Shown here one piece after another: positions 33,457-45,645 of a stretch of 64,000 nt of DNA (within the stretch, counting starts at the first letter, position 1; every line of letters starts with the position of its first letter). This stretch comes from Pyrrhosoma nymphula (Eukaryota; Arthropoda; Insecta; Odonata; Coenagrionidae): assembly GCA_963573305.1 (NCBI GenBank), contig OY754330.1, positions 558,001 through 622,000 on the forward strand, written 5' to 3'. The notes beneath the pieces are model-generated. The model searched no databases and was not told the origin of the DNA. It saw nothing but the letters and a program-made list of their open reading frames with translations. The position numbers and the translations under genes were made by a program.

Positions 33457-34290
33457 TTACTCTATGATATCGTTCTCCCCATCATCCTCAATGCACCCCT
33501 TTTCGCATACTAGGAAATCAGTATTAAAATCACCAGAAGTGATCGCTATGTTTTCGTCTATCTTTGCAAAGTTTGTCACACTCATTACATCACACTCCAT
33601 AATAGAAGCGAGGTCATAAATGTCTGCATTTGAATCACTGATATGTTCGTTGATTACTGCTCGTTCGGCTGATTTCATTTTCTGTTTGAAAGAAAACAAC
33701 CAGTCCTCCATTATCTTAGTCGTGTTCCAAGCCTTGGAGTTGTGTCGCCAGATCACAATGTGGAAGTTCTCCAATGTATAAAATTTTAAAACATCTGAGT
33801 CGTGCGGCTTTACCAACTACAAGTGGCTTTTCCATATCTCCCTCCATGTTTCCGCAAATAAAAACGGTAACTCGCTCTTTGGAGTATTTACCACCACCAC
33901 TTATTTCACCTTTAAGAGACAAAGTTTTAGTTGGGATCGCACGGAAAAACAGTCCTGTTTCATCACGGTTAAAAATATACCGTGGATGGTATTTTTTAAC
34001 CAAATTTTCAATTTCCAATTGGAAACTACTGCCATTTGCCTCTCTGCACATAGTGTTCCACACAATATTATGACGATCTCGATAACTTTCAAGACAGCCA
34101 TCAGATGCTTTAAACTCTGTATTCCCAAATTTCACAGCAAACACTTTCGCTTGCGCTTGGACCATTAGTCCCAATAGTGGTATGTTTTTTTAACTCGTCT
34201 GAACTAACCACTCCCAAATTAATTCGTTTAATTCTTCGTTCCCAGTTTTTCTTATTTTTCTTTTAGAGTTCAAATTTGAACCTGCTAGAG
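33457..34290 (-). pseudogene. pogo/Tigger DDE transposase, core-deleted
   Basis: On minus, TGNEELNELIWEWLVQ, AQAKVFAVKFGN and HNIVWNTMCRE lead to FNRDETGLFFRAIPTKTLSL, the first catalytic aspartate of the pogo family, then KYSKERVTVFICGNMEGDME. A frameshift near 33760 follows, then KAWNTTKIMEDWL and an acidic tail. The region with the second and third catalytic residues is absent. It belongs to the element with ends at 25246 and 35461. Confidence 0.8.
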
Positions 34291-34836
34291 GATAAAGATT
34301 TAAGTGCCTTGAAATGTATTCTTATTAACTCGCATATAATGTATACTTTAACCAATATCTGAAATACCCGACTAGAATTGTCCGATATTTATGGAAGATC
34401 TTTCAGCTTGATGATTGCATGTAAAAGTATGAATCGAAGTAAAGAAAAAGACAGTCGATATCTCATAAATTGATTATTTTTTCTGAAAATATGCTTAATT
34501 ACCAATTATTCACTAATTTGTGTTCATATTACATTAAAATTTTCACTATAAATCACATGAATGGCACTTTGAAGCATTAAAAAAAACATTTCGAAATAAG
34601 TCACAGTTAATTTATGTCAATTTATTTAACATTTTCATATTTCTAGATCGAAGAGAAAAGTGTTAGTGTAAAATAAAGTAAATTTTCAGTACACCTGGGG
34701 ATGATTTCTTTTCTAATATCAATGATTTAGTTCATTGTAAGAATCATTACGATATGAATGAAATCATAAAAGTATTCACGCTAACACCAACCGTTAGCTA
34801 TTCAGGGCATAGCACTTCTTCATTCTTCAACATGCT

Positions 34837-34974
34837 CTACACCTGCGTTTTTCCACATTTGAATTTATGTTGCATCTCTTTTGCGTTGCACTGATTTCTT
34901 AAGAAAATCGAAATTTCAATGAGTTCTATGTTGGCAATTCTGTCCTGCAAACTCAATGTGTTTCTCTTAGACAT
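34837..34974 (-). pseudogene. pogo/Tigger transposase, CENP-B-like helix-turn-helix
   Basis: MSKRNTLSLQDRIANIELIE followed by AKEMQHKFKCGKTQV is the N-terminal CENP-B-type DNA-binding motif, ending in a stop. It lies about 550 bp upstream of the DDE part, farther than expected, with AT-rich filler between. Confidence 0.75.
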
Positions 34975-35657
34975 TTTACTCTCTTTGTTTTCAACGAGGT
35001 CAGGCCTGATATCTGATATCATCAATTTTACTCTCGTTATGGATCCACTTACACCACTAGAGCTAAAAATAACAGAAGTGCGAGAAGGACAGGAGGATGG
35101 AAACATTTTCGTCAACAATCGAGCCCACCTACCGTGTTCCTCTACCAACAGTTAGTGGCATTTCCTTCTATTCAACTCTCTCCCACACATTCCCCTCCTT
35201 GAGGTTATCCTTGAAAATTCAATTCAGGGAAGACTTAGTGTGGCAATCCGTGTGTTCGAGTGAAAATTGCAATTCCGTAATACACAGGTGAAAAGTTTAG
35301 GTCTTAGAACAAAAATCGTTCCGTTGCCGCGTTGAGCAGGTTCTGTTAAATGCAGGTTCAATTATATGGGAATTCTTATGTCGCAGGTCGGGACCAAGAA
35401 AATTTTCTGTAATGGACAAGTTTCCGCTGTATACAGGGTCCGTTATAGCCAGTTTTCACTGTATTAGGTATGGTTTAATCATGGTTAATCCCTTCCTACT
35501 GCTATTGGCTTTCTTATTCAACCATACATTTACTGTTTAATATTTAAAACTAAAAAAATACTGGAAAACTATAGTAATTTTAAAAAATTACCATAATTTA
35601 CTGTGGTAATTTACCTCAGATGAAAATTACAGCAATATTCTCACCTCTACAAATGAC

Positions 35658-36557
35658 CTACTTGAGGGTAAATCCTTAAATGAGCACCTTTAAAGGTATT
35701 CTTTGCATGATTGGAAACATTTACAAAGCAGTTCATTCAACTTATGGATTATGTGATTTATTCTCAAGATCCAGCGTTTGAAAAACCCTGTGGAGAGCCA
35801 AAACTTTAAAAAGGTTTGAAAAACCCTATGGGGACTGTAGAATGATATTGAAGAAGTGGCAGCGTTGGGAACAATTGGCTATTTCAGGTGTATGCATGTG
35901 TCAAGCAAGAAATCCTCAAGATCACAATGCATCCAGAGGGTAGCTCGGTGAAGATAATATGGCGTTTTTGTGGAATATCCGGCAAAAAGGTGATACTCCA
36001 ATTTAGGAAAAGAAGGCTTTGGAAATGGAGGGAAATATTCTAAAGCCAAGATGCTCGGTATGATGGCTTCTCAACCTCCCATGTTAGTGAGAATGGTTTA
36101 TATCCATTTGGCCGACAAGTATCAGATATAACTGAACCTACACGTTCAAATAACATTATACGTACAGAACCACTGTTCATTTGGCCTCCCCATCCCCAAC
36201 AAATACACCTCCATCAGCCTCAACTCCAACATTTTATGACTCAAGCCATAAACTTTTACCCTCACCTAAAAGCAAGATTCGTGTGTCTGTATGTTTCACA
36301 CTTATCGCCGTGATGAAATTTTAACGAAATTAGTGCAAAACAAAAGAATGCAAAGGAAGTACAAAGGTGGGTGGTAGTGAAATGGGCATAGTAAGCAAAT
36401 TGCTTTCATTGGATGGTGGATTTTTTCAAATATGATAATGATAAATTTAGTATTTACAATAGGTTAAATACTTTATACTGATACAATTCTTGTAGCTATT
36501 TGAAGGTTCAATGAAGCAATAAAAAAATGGGTCTTGTAAAGCACACTGAGAACTCTT
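35658..36557. other. No feature recognised between two transposon stacks
   Basis: About 900 bp between the hAT target duplication and the piggyBac TTAA. There is a partial direct repeat of a GAAAAACCCT motif at 35788 and 35818. No gene or repeat ends were seen. Confidence 0.4.
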
Positions 36558-38619
36558 TTAACCACTCACCTGGGTATGCCATATATATACGTCATGGACG
36601 GTTGCTCCGGTGGTGGGTATGCCGTATATATACGTCATGACGATCTTCGGTTAATTTGCTAAGGTAATGCCGTGATATTCCGCCGCAGAGCTACTGTATG
36701 CCTTAGAGGTATCCTTTTAGTTTAATCTTCCATCGTTAGATGGGTTCTACCGTCCTTTTCTATGAAGCTCTACGTCTCGTACTGAAACGTTGTAATTGCG
36801 TTGCGGGTTGCATTCGCCTTGCCCCTACGATTTTCCGTTCGTTTTTTTATTCTCAGGTCGTCACGAAAACATATTTGCTTTCTCATTCCCAAATATTCAT
36901 TTCAGTGAAGTATGTGCTATTTTATTACATCTTGCGCCCAAAGCCAGCCTTTTTCCTGGCCATGGAACATTTTATGGTACCAAGACGGGAGGATAGTTCA
37001 TGTTATTACTCCCGACGGCAAACCCCTCGTGCTCAGGTTTTTCCCGATAAAAACCACCCTGCTAATCCTTCGCAAAGGGTGGTCTCCTCGGTTTCACACA
37101 TACGAGATGTATAATTATCTGCTTTGAAAATCTTCTATCAGTAGAGATGTCCCCAGTTATCCATTGAGTATTGGAGTAGCGGTTGTCGGTGTTTTTGGAG
37201 ATTTTGGAGACATGCGGAATATTTTTGCAGTTTTATTGTTATTTCCGGTAATTTTATACAAAATATTTCATTTGAAACAATTTTGTTTTAGTTCTGATTA
37301 TAGCGTCGACAAGCAAAAGAAAACTGAGTTAACCTACAGAGGAATAAATAGTTTATTTTTTTAGAAGAGAGTGATGAAGAAAGTGGTTCCAGCGATGAAT
37401 ACAACAATACTAATGTCAGTGACAGCGAGACAATAGGAGGGAGAAGATGTCCTGGAGGAGGAATAGATAACAAATCAATCTGGTTACCCCAAAGTTTGGA
37501 GTGCTAATGAAGAAGTGATAGAGGAAGATGTTCGAGTTTGAAGGTTTGAAGGTAGGACTGGACTCAAAAATTGAGGATAGGGAGAGCATTCTAGAGTGTT
37601 ACAAACTCTTTGTGAAACCAGATTAAGGAATTTATTTCAGCAAACGAGATAGCGTAGCAACTCATTTCTTTTCAAAAGTATTCAGTGAAAAGAGATTTCA
37701 CCTTTTGCTAAAGTTTCTACATTTTGTGGATAACAGCACGTTCAATGCAAATGTTAGCGATAGGAAAATTTTCAAAATAGACCCAGTTTTGCAATTTTTG
37801 AGAGATAACTTTGCAATTGTTTACTCTCCTGACCAGGATATTGGTCGTAGATGAACCTCTACTTATGTGGAAAGGTCGTATTTCCATTATGCAGAATAAA
37901 TATGGTGTAAAAGATTTTGTTGTATGTGAAAGTAATTCTGGCTATACAGTGGAAGCCCGGTTTAACGAGTGGTCATAATCCCTCGGAAATCACTCGCTAA
38001 ATCGAGCGCTCGTTTTATCCGAAAGTGTTGAATAAAGCCACCTAATTCTCATAGCCGTTCGTATTTACCGTTTTTCTTTTGTTTCCATGGTATTTGACGA
38101 AGGTAAACAACAAAAAAAGTCGTTTCAGGCACAATCTGGAGGAATATCAACTAATTTTAATAAAGAAACAGGACATTATCCATTACATAAAATATTAATT
38201 CCTCCAGTTTCGGTGTTTTTCTTCCAGTTCTTCTATTTTTCGATCGCCGAAGAAAGCTGTAAAGACACCGTAACTAATCGGAATTAAAATATTAGGTATA
38301 CTGTAGTTTTTGGATAATTTTGCGAATGTCATGACCATAATATCAACTTTGTTGAGTTTTCGAATGTTAACCAGTACGTCCATCAGTTGGGAAAATTGGC
38401 CTGAAGGTTCACTGAAATACGGCATGTACCGGTGGTCGAAGATATTTCTCGCATAGTCACCTATTCCTAGCAGTTTCTATGATTCAAATTCAATTATCTA
38501 CCGCAAATTAGTGTCATCGAGTATTTATTTACACTAGAAAAGAAAATACCTCAGTCGATTCGCTAGCACATCATGTTTCGTGCAAGTGTAGTCAGCTTTC
38601 GCCTTTAACATCGGACCGT

Positions 38620-38913
38620 TTATGGGCAGTCCTGCAGACCTTTGCTGACAAAACCACTGAATAGTGCAGATTCCATTTGAGGATGTTCCCCATGCCGCAA
38701 ATGTTTTTGGCTGCTAGGTCGTCCTAGTTCGGTCACTGCTGCACGAATTTTATCTATGTTCTTTAATATTGTGAACAACGTAGATGACGACAAACCAAAC
38801 CGCCTCCCAATATCAGTCTTTGAAGACCTGTTACTTTCGCACTCGTCTATAATTTTAATTTTGGTTTTAACGTCCAAAGATTTACGGACATGATGCTGCC
38901 GCACAAACCACAT
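38620..38913 (-). pseudogene. Tigger transposase N-terminal remnant
   Basis: HHVRKSLDVKTKIKIIDECE then SSKTDIGRRFGLSSSTLFTI and KNIDKI form a CENP-B N-terminal helix-turn-helix, followed by MESALFSGFVS of the second DNA-binding domain, then a stop. The nearby upstream methionines in the same frame come from the tandem array and are probably not part of the original protein. No DDE core was found. Confidence 0.75.
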
Positions 38914-38920
38914 GAGACAA

Positions 38921-39206
38921 CTCCGCCCCTCCAACCGAGAAAACTCCGCCCCTCCGACCAATAACCTCCGCCCCTCCAACCGAGTAAACTCCGCCCCTCC
39001 GACCAAGTAAACTCTGCCCCTCCGACCGAGTAAACTTTGCCCCTCCGACCGAGTAAACTCCGCCCCTCCGACCAAGTAAACTCCGCCCCTCCGACCGAGA
39101 AAACACCGCCCCTCCAACCGAGTAAACTCCGCCCATCCAACCGAGTAAACTCCGCCCTTCCGACCGAGTAAACTCTGCCCCTCCGACCGAGTAAACTCCG
39201 CCCCTT
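38921..39206. repeat. 23-bp minisatellite, about 12 copies
   Basis: The unit AACTCCGCCCCTCCGACCGAGTA recurs with single-base variants (GACCAAG, CCAACCG, CTCTGCC). Since 23 is not a multiple of three, each minus-strand frame reads the same 23-residue repeat with a new phase, which creates three long overlapping but meaningless open frames. Confidence 0.9.
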
Positions 39207-39330
39207 ACCTACATCACAACTCTCTGCTGCCGTGTGATTGGGTGCATCGAGTTGACGGAATGGTTTGAGTTTTTCAATCGCTCCAACAGATAGCTCTCAT
39301 TCTGTTGAATGTTCCCTCTTCTTCTCTCAA

Positions 39331-40647
39331 CAGGGTGGCTACTAATATCCAATTCTTAAATTCCCTGACTTTTCCCTGACCTTTCCCTGATGGATTTACC
39401 AATTTCCCTGACCAATTACCAAAAGGTAAGGTCACCTATTATTGGAATATTTTATATCTGTCGAATTAAATTTTCATCAAAACTCAGAAAATGCTTAAAG
39501 CTGAAATCAATACATTAAAAGCAACAAGTACTGCTTTTTACATTATAATGAAAAAATATATTAAACCTTCATAAGTTAAACTCTCATCCAGATTATAGTC
39601 GCGTCGTGGTAGTTCTGGGAAGTTGAGGATTACTGAAAAGGCATCGAAAGGAAAGTTAAAGGCTAGTTTACTGGCCGACTCCGGCACAGGTATCACTAAG
39701 CTGCACGAAAAATACAAACCAAAGCCAAGTTGTTGGACTGGATCAAAATCGGATGGCGCGAGTGCCCTTCAGAAGCAAATAACAATTTGGTTAACGTGGT
39801 TATAACCCCTTGACTGTTAGAGGGATCCAAAAAATGTAAAAATATTTGGATAAACAAACAAAACGTAAGCGCGCCACTGCGAGCAAAGACAGGAGGCCAT
39901 TAGCAACGACAGCATCATATTCAGGGATATCATATTAGAAGTGGTTTGTGACATGACTAAATTGCTTCGAGAGGGAGCTAAGGGGGCCATTCAACAATTA
40001 CGTCGAGCGTGAAAGGTGGGGAGGGGAGGAGGGCTCATCTTACTGTCTCACGAAGGGTATGGGAATCGAAGATGATCTTGCGTAAGATTTTGTTTACACG
40101 TGAGATCGTACTAGTATTACAATTTTAATAATCAACGTCTCGTATTTTTAGAACTAAAAGCATGTATTTACGACGAGCTAGTGTGCTCCAGCTACCTCTT
40201 GACCTGAGTCTCGGAAGTTAAAAAAAAACCAGAGGTAAAATTTTCCGAACAACATAGTGTCGGATATCGTGTGATGAGCGTAATACATTGTGATCATGAA
40301 TTTTAACACTACTAGGCAAATATATAATAAGGATACGCAAAAGGGATACATTGTACATCTGATTCACAACTAAATAACAAAGATTCACAACTAATATGAT
40401 TCATAACTGAATATTCCACGAATTTATGGGGCTTATTCCATGCACGCCCGCGACGGACATTAGTTTTAGTTGGTGAATTAAAGGGCGAGAAAGACTGGGC
40501 GATAAACGAAATGGTAGAAAAATAACTAGAATATCCTATCCCAGTTTCTCCCTGACTGTTATGAGAATTCCCTGACATTTCCCTGACTTTTCCAGAAATT
40601 CAAAATTCCCTGACAATTCCAGGTTTTCCCTGACGATCGCCACCCTG
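39331..40647. mobile_element. CAGGGTGGC-ended non-autonomous element
   Basis: The left end CAGGGTGGCTACTAATAT and right end complement CAGGGTGGCGATCGTCAG are flanked by CTCAA (39326-39330 and 40648-40652). Both ends carry strings of TTCCCTGACTTTTCC boxes in inverted orientation. The 5-bp duplication and CAGGG tip fit a hAT-related element poorly or another superfamily. 1.3 kb without a domain-bearing ORF. Confidence 0.7.
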
Positions 40648-42793
40648 CTCAACTTGCTTGTCGTCCGCCCACTCCCCTCTCACTGATGACTGGGCCTAAC
40701 AAAAAAAGAACAAAATGGGAGCGCGCACAGCGTACTCAAGGCCGTAAATCACTAATGTTTGGACAGAACTGGCTTTAGGTGTTGCAGATATGGCTCACAT
40801 CTTGAATATTTAGTTTAATTAAGAGATAATACAAAACAAAATAGTTAATTTTTGCTAGGTGGTGCATCGCCCTCGAGAGATATCTGTCGTAATACCGAGC
40901 GTATACCGTGGAAGGAACTTTTTGGCCTCACTATATCCACTTTATTTTACATGTAAAACATAGGCCTTTTGGCGGTACAAAGACAATCACTCGCTAAAAC
41001 GGGATTCTTGCTATAAGCCGTACTCACTATACCGGGCTTCCACTGTATATGGAATTTTCATATCTGCATGGGGAAGGACCTTATGTACAGTGATATAAAG
41101 TGAGTGAGAGATATAAAGCGGAGAATATTAGTGCCTGTATTATTCTCGACTTAGCAGATGCCCTTTTGGGAAAGGGACATAATTTGTACCTAGATAATTG
41201 GTACACTAGCCCTAGATTGGTGGACAAACTAGTTGAAAGTAAAACTGACGTAGTTGGAACAATGGTTTCCTCCAGAAAAGTTTCCCCAATCCGTGAAATT
41301 TGCAAAACTGAAGAAATGAGAAATATCGGTGGTATTTCGTGGTAAGATCATAAATGGGAAGGACAAAAGGATGCGACAGTGGTAAGTACATTCCATGATA
41401 CTGATATGCGTGAAGTAGAGAAAAGAGGGAAAATAGTGGTAAAATCAGTTTTAGTGCAGGGCTATAACAAAAACATGGGTGGGGTTGGCAGGAGTGACGG
41501 CCTTATCCATAATAATTCGTGCAATAAACTTATACAATAGTTTTCAATTTTATATTTTAGCATTTCAATTGCCTAGGAAACTTAGTGAAATGCACAGTTT
41601 TTCTTCATTTTTACGTGGATAATCCCTCCTTAGATGTATTTTTTTTAGTGTGATTCCTTTCTTTGAATAGAGGTTAGTGATTGTGTTCATTGCATGATTT
41701 ACTGTATCCCTTGTACATTCTAACAATGTGTACTGTGACACGCTGGGTGTGATGGGCAGAGGAGGAAGGGAAGTTTAGTAGGGAGTGAATGGTGACGTCA
41801 AGCTGCAGTCGAGGCTGTTGCCACCCGCCGGGCGTCCGGGAAGGGGATTATGCAGGTTGGGTTCCTTCTCTGGGTTCGTGCAGGAGAAAGTGGAGGTTCC
41901 ATTGTTTTCACGGCAATTCAACAAATAGTTCACAACAAATAGTATTTTGTCATGATGTTTTCCCTAAAAATATTTTTTCAACACCTACTGTACACTATTT
42001 TCAAAAATATAGCATAGAGTAAAAACTCTTGGTGATAAATTACAAATAAACAATTTTTAATTGTTATTATTTTTTTAAACTAATAAATACTCTCTATAAT
42101 CATAATAAATCTTCATTGATGTCTTTACCTATTCCATACATTCCATTTTGAAATTACTACAAATTCCTGCATATTATCGTTGAATATGTTAAAATTTAAA
42201 ATTAGCCAGCAACAATCTATGGCATTATTAAAATGTTACTCCTTCTAACTATATTAATCATTATTAGTTTATCAAAAATGAACTATGCAAGTTAATATAC
42301 AATGGATTCCTATCATATTGTCGAAGATTCTATCATTTTACATATACAGTAAGTCCTCGACTTACGAACATCCTACTTACGAACTTTCAAAGATACAAAC
42401 ATACATATCCAATCGAAAAATTCAAACGTGTGAAGGAATTTCAAATTTGGCGCCACCGGATAAGTTATTTGGCCGTTGCAGCTGGCGGTGCGGCGTGAAG
42501 CAACTCGCGGATTGGTACTACCCCTCTTTGCCGTGACGAATTTTAACAATATTTTCTCGATATATCAATTTGCAATGTTTATTGTTTAGTTGCGTCATAA
42601 ATTTTTACGGATGATTGGGAAGTAAGACAAAAGCCGAAAGATCCCCTGCAAGTAGTGATACGAGGGCAAACTTAAAAGTAAGGTCTCCAATTTTTTTCAT
42701 AGAAAATGACAATTATTCACATTGTTGAATACATCGTTAGAAAGGTCATGGCTTGAGCTATTTTTCGATTTAGTCACCCTGGCGCTCGATGAC

Positions 42794-43435
42794 TTACCTC
42801 ATCCGCACGATGAACTTTTGTATCCCGTCGTCATACCAGCTTCTGTCCACGTTGCGAAGATAGGCGTTGACCACCTCTTGCAGCTCGTCGTCCGTCACGA
42901 TCTTCATCCCTCCTAGGTGTTTCTTCAGGGCGAGGAACATGTGAAAATCACTGGGTACGACGTTGGGGCTGTACGGAGGGTGCCCGATCACTTCCCACCC
43001 AAACATCGAGATCAGCTCCTGCGTCTGATTAGCCGTATGCGGGCGCGCGTAGTCGTGATGAAATGAGATCCTTTTCGTCAGCATTCCTGAACGTTTGTTC
43101 TTGATGGCGCGCCAAAGCTTTTGTAGTGTGTGGCAGTATCTTTCCTTATTGATAGTGGTTCCATGGGGCATGAAATCCACCAACAATACTCCCTTTCGGT
43201 CCCAAAACACTGTTTCCATGACCTTCCCGGCTGACAGAGTTTGTTTGACCTTTTTCGGTTTTAGAGACGCCGGGTGGCGCCATTGTTTAGACTGTTGCTT
43301 CGTCTCAGGGGTATGGTGGTGAACCCATGTTTCATCACCCGTTACGATAAGGTTCAAAAAACTGCGCACAACATCTTCCGCACATCCCACGTGTTGCCTC
43401 TTGTGGTCCAGGAATGCTGACGAAGGGGGTCTCAT
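42794..43435 (-). pseudogene. mariner transposase catalytic part, minus copy
   Basis: 213 open codons: LIVTGDETWVHHHTPETKQQ (first catalytic D), then SFHHDYARPHTANQ (second D; Y replaces the usual N) and PPYSPNVVPSDFHMF (third D, 34 residues on), ending KFIVRMR. The catalytic triad D,D34D is present, but the N-terminal DNA-binding half is missing because the gene is cut at the palindrome junction near 43408-43435. It cannot be a complete transposase. Confidence 0.88.
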
Positions 43436-43704
43436 TTCATCACGACAACGCGCGCCCGCATACGGCTAATCAGATGCGGGAGCTGATCTCGATGTTTGGG
43501 TGGGAAGTGATCGGGCACCCTCCGTACAGCCCCGACGTCGTACCCAGTGATTTTCACATGTTCCTCACCCTGAAGAAACACCTAGGAGGGATGAAGATCG
43601 CGACGGAAGACGAGCTGCAAGAGGAGGTCAACGCCTATCTTTGCAACGTGGATGGAAGCTGGTATGACGACGGGATACAAAAGTTCATCGTGCGGATGAG
43701 GTAA
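43414..43704 (+). pseudogene. mariner transposase C-terminal part, plus copy
   Basis: 96 open codons: MLTKGVSFHHDNARPHTANQ, PPYSPDVVPSDFHMFLTLKK and GIQKFIVRMR, including the second and third catalytic aspartates. It is the inverted partner of 42794-43088 and differs at a number of positions (for example Y to N after HHD), so the arms come from diverged copies or have diverged since. Confidence 0.88.
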
Positions 43705-45645
43705 GTCATCGAGCGCCAGGGTGACTACATCGAAAAATAGCTGAAGCCATGGCCTTTCTAAAGATGTATCCAACAATGTGAATAATTGTCATTTTCTATG
43801 AAAAAAAATTGGAGACCTTACTTTTAAGTTTGCCGTCGCATATTTGGAGATATTGCTACTCTTGACATTTCAATGGAAATCGACTTCCGTGTGCCAAGCT
43901 ACCTTAGCATCAAATAGAGGCATTATTCCATTCACTCATTCGTTTTGTGATGAAACATTATTATTACCGGCAATACGAGGCTCGATTCGGGTTATCGTGA
44001 TGAATGGTAAAATATCCTTTCCAAAGTATTTGGAAATTGCCTGACGAGTAGTCCTTCCATCCAGCTATCCCTCTCAATCACTCAGCCGGAAACATTAAAG
44101 CTTTCAGACTTTAGGGTGATACCTCAGTCGGATCTTAACAATTGGCGCGTCTATACTGGTTTTTCCCAGAAGACCACTCAAGAAAAAAGTTCTTCGTTCC
44201 TTATTCCTGGGCGCGACAACATTCATCTGCGCGGGACTCATTCAGCGAAAACAAGAAGGTGGTAACCCGAGAGGATCACTCCTTCATCTTATCGGTTATT
44301 ATCTACCCTCACCCAGTTTTGCTTTTACCCAGGTGGCTTTCACTAGTGGGGTAGGGGTTGGGCCTCCTTTTAGCGGCCTCGGCAGCCAACACTAGGTTGA
44401 TACGGCCGATAATCGAACGAGGGAGCCGTTATTTCGGTCGATTCAAATTGTAAACTTACCCCGGTGGTAGCTGTGAGGTTTACTTCGCACTCCTTCATGA
44501 TTTTTCCACAACCTGAAATTACGTTGCATAGCACCCGTGAGAGCTTTGAAACGCATCGTCACATCAATGGGATAATTAACGTAATGCATCGGCGCATGGG
44601 AAGAGAGAATCGGAACTATTCTGTTTTCACTTCCTTTTATAGGAAGCATCATTCACTTATGGAAATGGATACCACGCCAGAAAATCCATTTTTAGACAGT
44701 TGACTTTTACATAGCCATGCTAATAGATAAAGAAATTCTGTATTCACCGTTTGGCGCAGGAAGGATGTTGCTAAAACTTATTTCATAGGGCTTGATACGT
44801 ACCTGTGCGCACTTTATATCAACCACATCGGAGAAAAAATTAGTTAACTTGCCTAAAATCGATCATTTCGCGGAAATGATACTCGGCTATGAGAAGTGAT
44901 ACGAAAATGAGCTTTGATATAAGTTCTAGCTGCATCGTTTATCTTTCAAAGCGGATACTCCTCAAGTTGGTACGCAAGTTTAATACAATTACTGTAGTCG
45001 TGTAAAGCAAAGAAGATGTCCAGCGCTTTTTTCCACAGGCCTTCAAGCCGAGCGCTGGCGCTTCCACAGCGAACGGCTATGCGTCCTTGGCCTGCCTCTT
45101 CCTCCCCACTCCACCTCTCTCTCCTCCCACCCTCGGCTCGGCGCTCTTAGTTAGGGCGTCGGAGTAAAGTGATATTTTTTCTCGATTCCGCATCACATTT
45201 CATCATAAGTATCACATTTCACTCATCGCTTTCCCACGCCCTAACTTCACAAGTGGCTTCCAAAAGTTGGGTGTGGGGGGAGGGTGTCGCCCGTTGGGAG
45301 TCCCTTATCAGCTATGACCGCGAACCAAACGTATCACATTTCACTCATCGCATACCCGCCTTAACATCTCAGGTGGTTTCCACTAGTTGGGACATCCTTT
45401 CGAGGACATCCTATAGACATACTTTCGAGAGCATCAGCAGCCAACTTCCATGGTTCCTACATCGGCCGCAACACAGGATGACAGTTATTTAGGGCGATTT
45501 TAATGGTATCCACTCCCCAGTGTGAATTTTTTTATCTGATCCAGATCCAGATCCGATTTTTTTAAATGAATTAGGATCCGATTTCAGTATCCGGGGTAAC
45601 GTAATACCCGCGGATCTTTAGATCCGATCTGACCATCCCTAAATA

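Larger units (their letters stand above)
25246..35461 (-). mobile_element. pogo/Tigger-like element hosting a Gypsy
   Basis: Ends CAGTGAAAACTGCCTATAGC (left) and the complement of CAGTGAAAACTGGCTATAAC (right), flanked by TA at 25244-25245 and 35462-35463. Similarity continues into GGACAAGTTTCC. Remnants of a pogo-type transposase lie on the minus strand (34974 to 33457). Without the Gypsy (25666-32183) it would be about 3.7 kb. Confidence 0.8.
24866..35649. mobile_element. hAT-like element (MITE) hosting a transposon stack
   Basis: The 8-bp direct repeat CAAATGAC lies at 24858-24865 and 35650-35657. The inner ends are TAGAAATGGG on the left and the complement of TAGAGGTGAG on the right, a hAT-style TIR. 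Palindromic GGTAATTT/AAATTACC motifs recur near both ends. Without the nested element (25246-35461) only about 570 bp remain, so it was a MITE. The 8-bp duplication and TIR pattern fit hAT. Confidence 0.75.
37947..41045 (-). mobile_element. pogo/Tigger-like element with CAGTGGAAGCCCGG ends
   Basis: Ends CAGTGGAAGCCCGGTTTA and the complement of CAGTGGAAGCCCGGTATA; TA at 37945-37946 and 41046-41047. Both ends repeat ATCACTCGCTAAA motifs. It encodes a CENP-B-type remnant on minus (38913-38620), holds a 23-bp tandem array and the CAGGGTGGC element at 39331-40647, and is itself inserted in a piggyBac transposase gene. Confidence 0.8.
37370..41515 (+). pseudogene. piggyBac transposase, split by a pogo-like element
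   Basis: An acidic start (EESDEESGSSDEYNNTNVSD) leads to SVATHFFSKVFSEKRFHLLL and KFLHFVDNSTFNANV, then PVLQFLRDNF and DEPLLMWKGRISIMQNKYG, the strongest piggyBac block, carrying a catalytic aspartate. At 37944 the pogo-like element begins. After it, WNFHICMG-like sequence shifts into ACIILDLADALLGKGHNLYL, DNWYTSPRLVDKLVE (third catalytic D) and VVGTMVSSRKVSP. Several stops show it is dead. The order is collinear across the insertion, which dates the pogo event later. Confidence 0.85.
42661..43840. mobile_element. Palindromic mariner (two 3' halves head to head)
   Basis: TA at 42659-42660 and 43841-43842 flank ends CGAGGGCAAACTTAAAAGTA and the complement of TACTTTTAAGTTTGCCGTCG. The minus-strand part (43435 to 42661) covers much of a mariner transposase and its 3' end; from 43408 a second copy of the 3' part runs on the plus strand to the right end. 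Both outer ends are therefore copies of the same (3') terminus. The arms are about 430 bp and could fold into a long hairpin. Confidence 0.85.

Noticed and set aside
36740..37114. Possible N-terminal exon in the second piggyBac
   Set aside because: The frame shows no piggyBac-like acidic or DDE features; the recognisable transposase begins near 37370.
38847..39140. Three overlapping repetitive open frames (GGAEFTRSEGRSLLG-type)
   Set aside because: Produced by a 23-bp minisatellite read in three phases; not a protein gene.
38921..39206. CRISPR-like array
   Set aside because: Units are directly adjacent with no unique spacers, in a eukaryotic intron.
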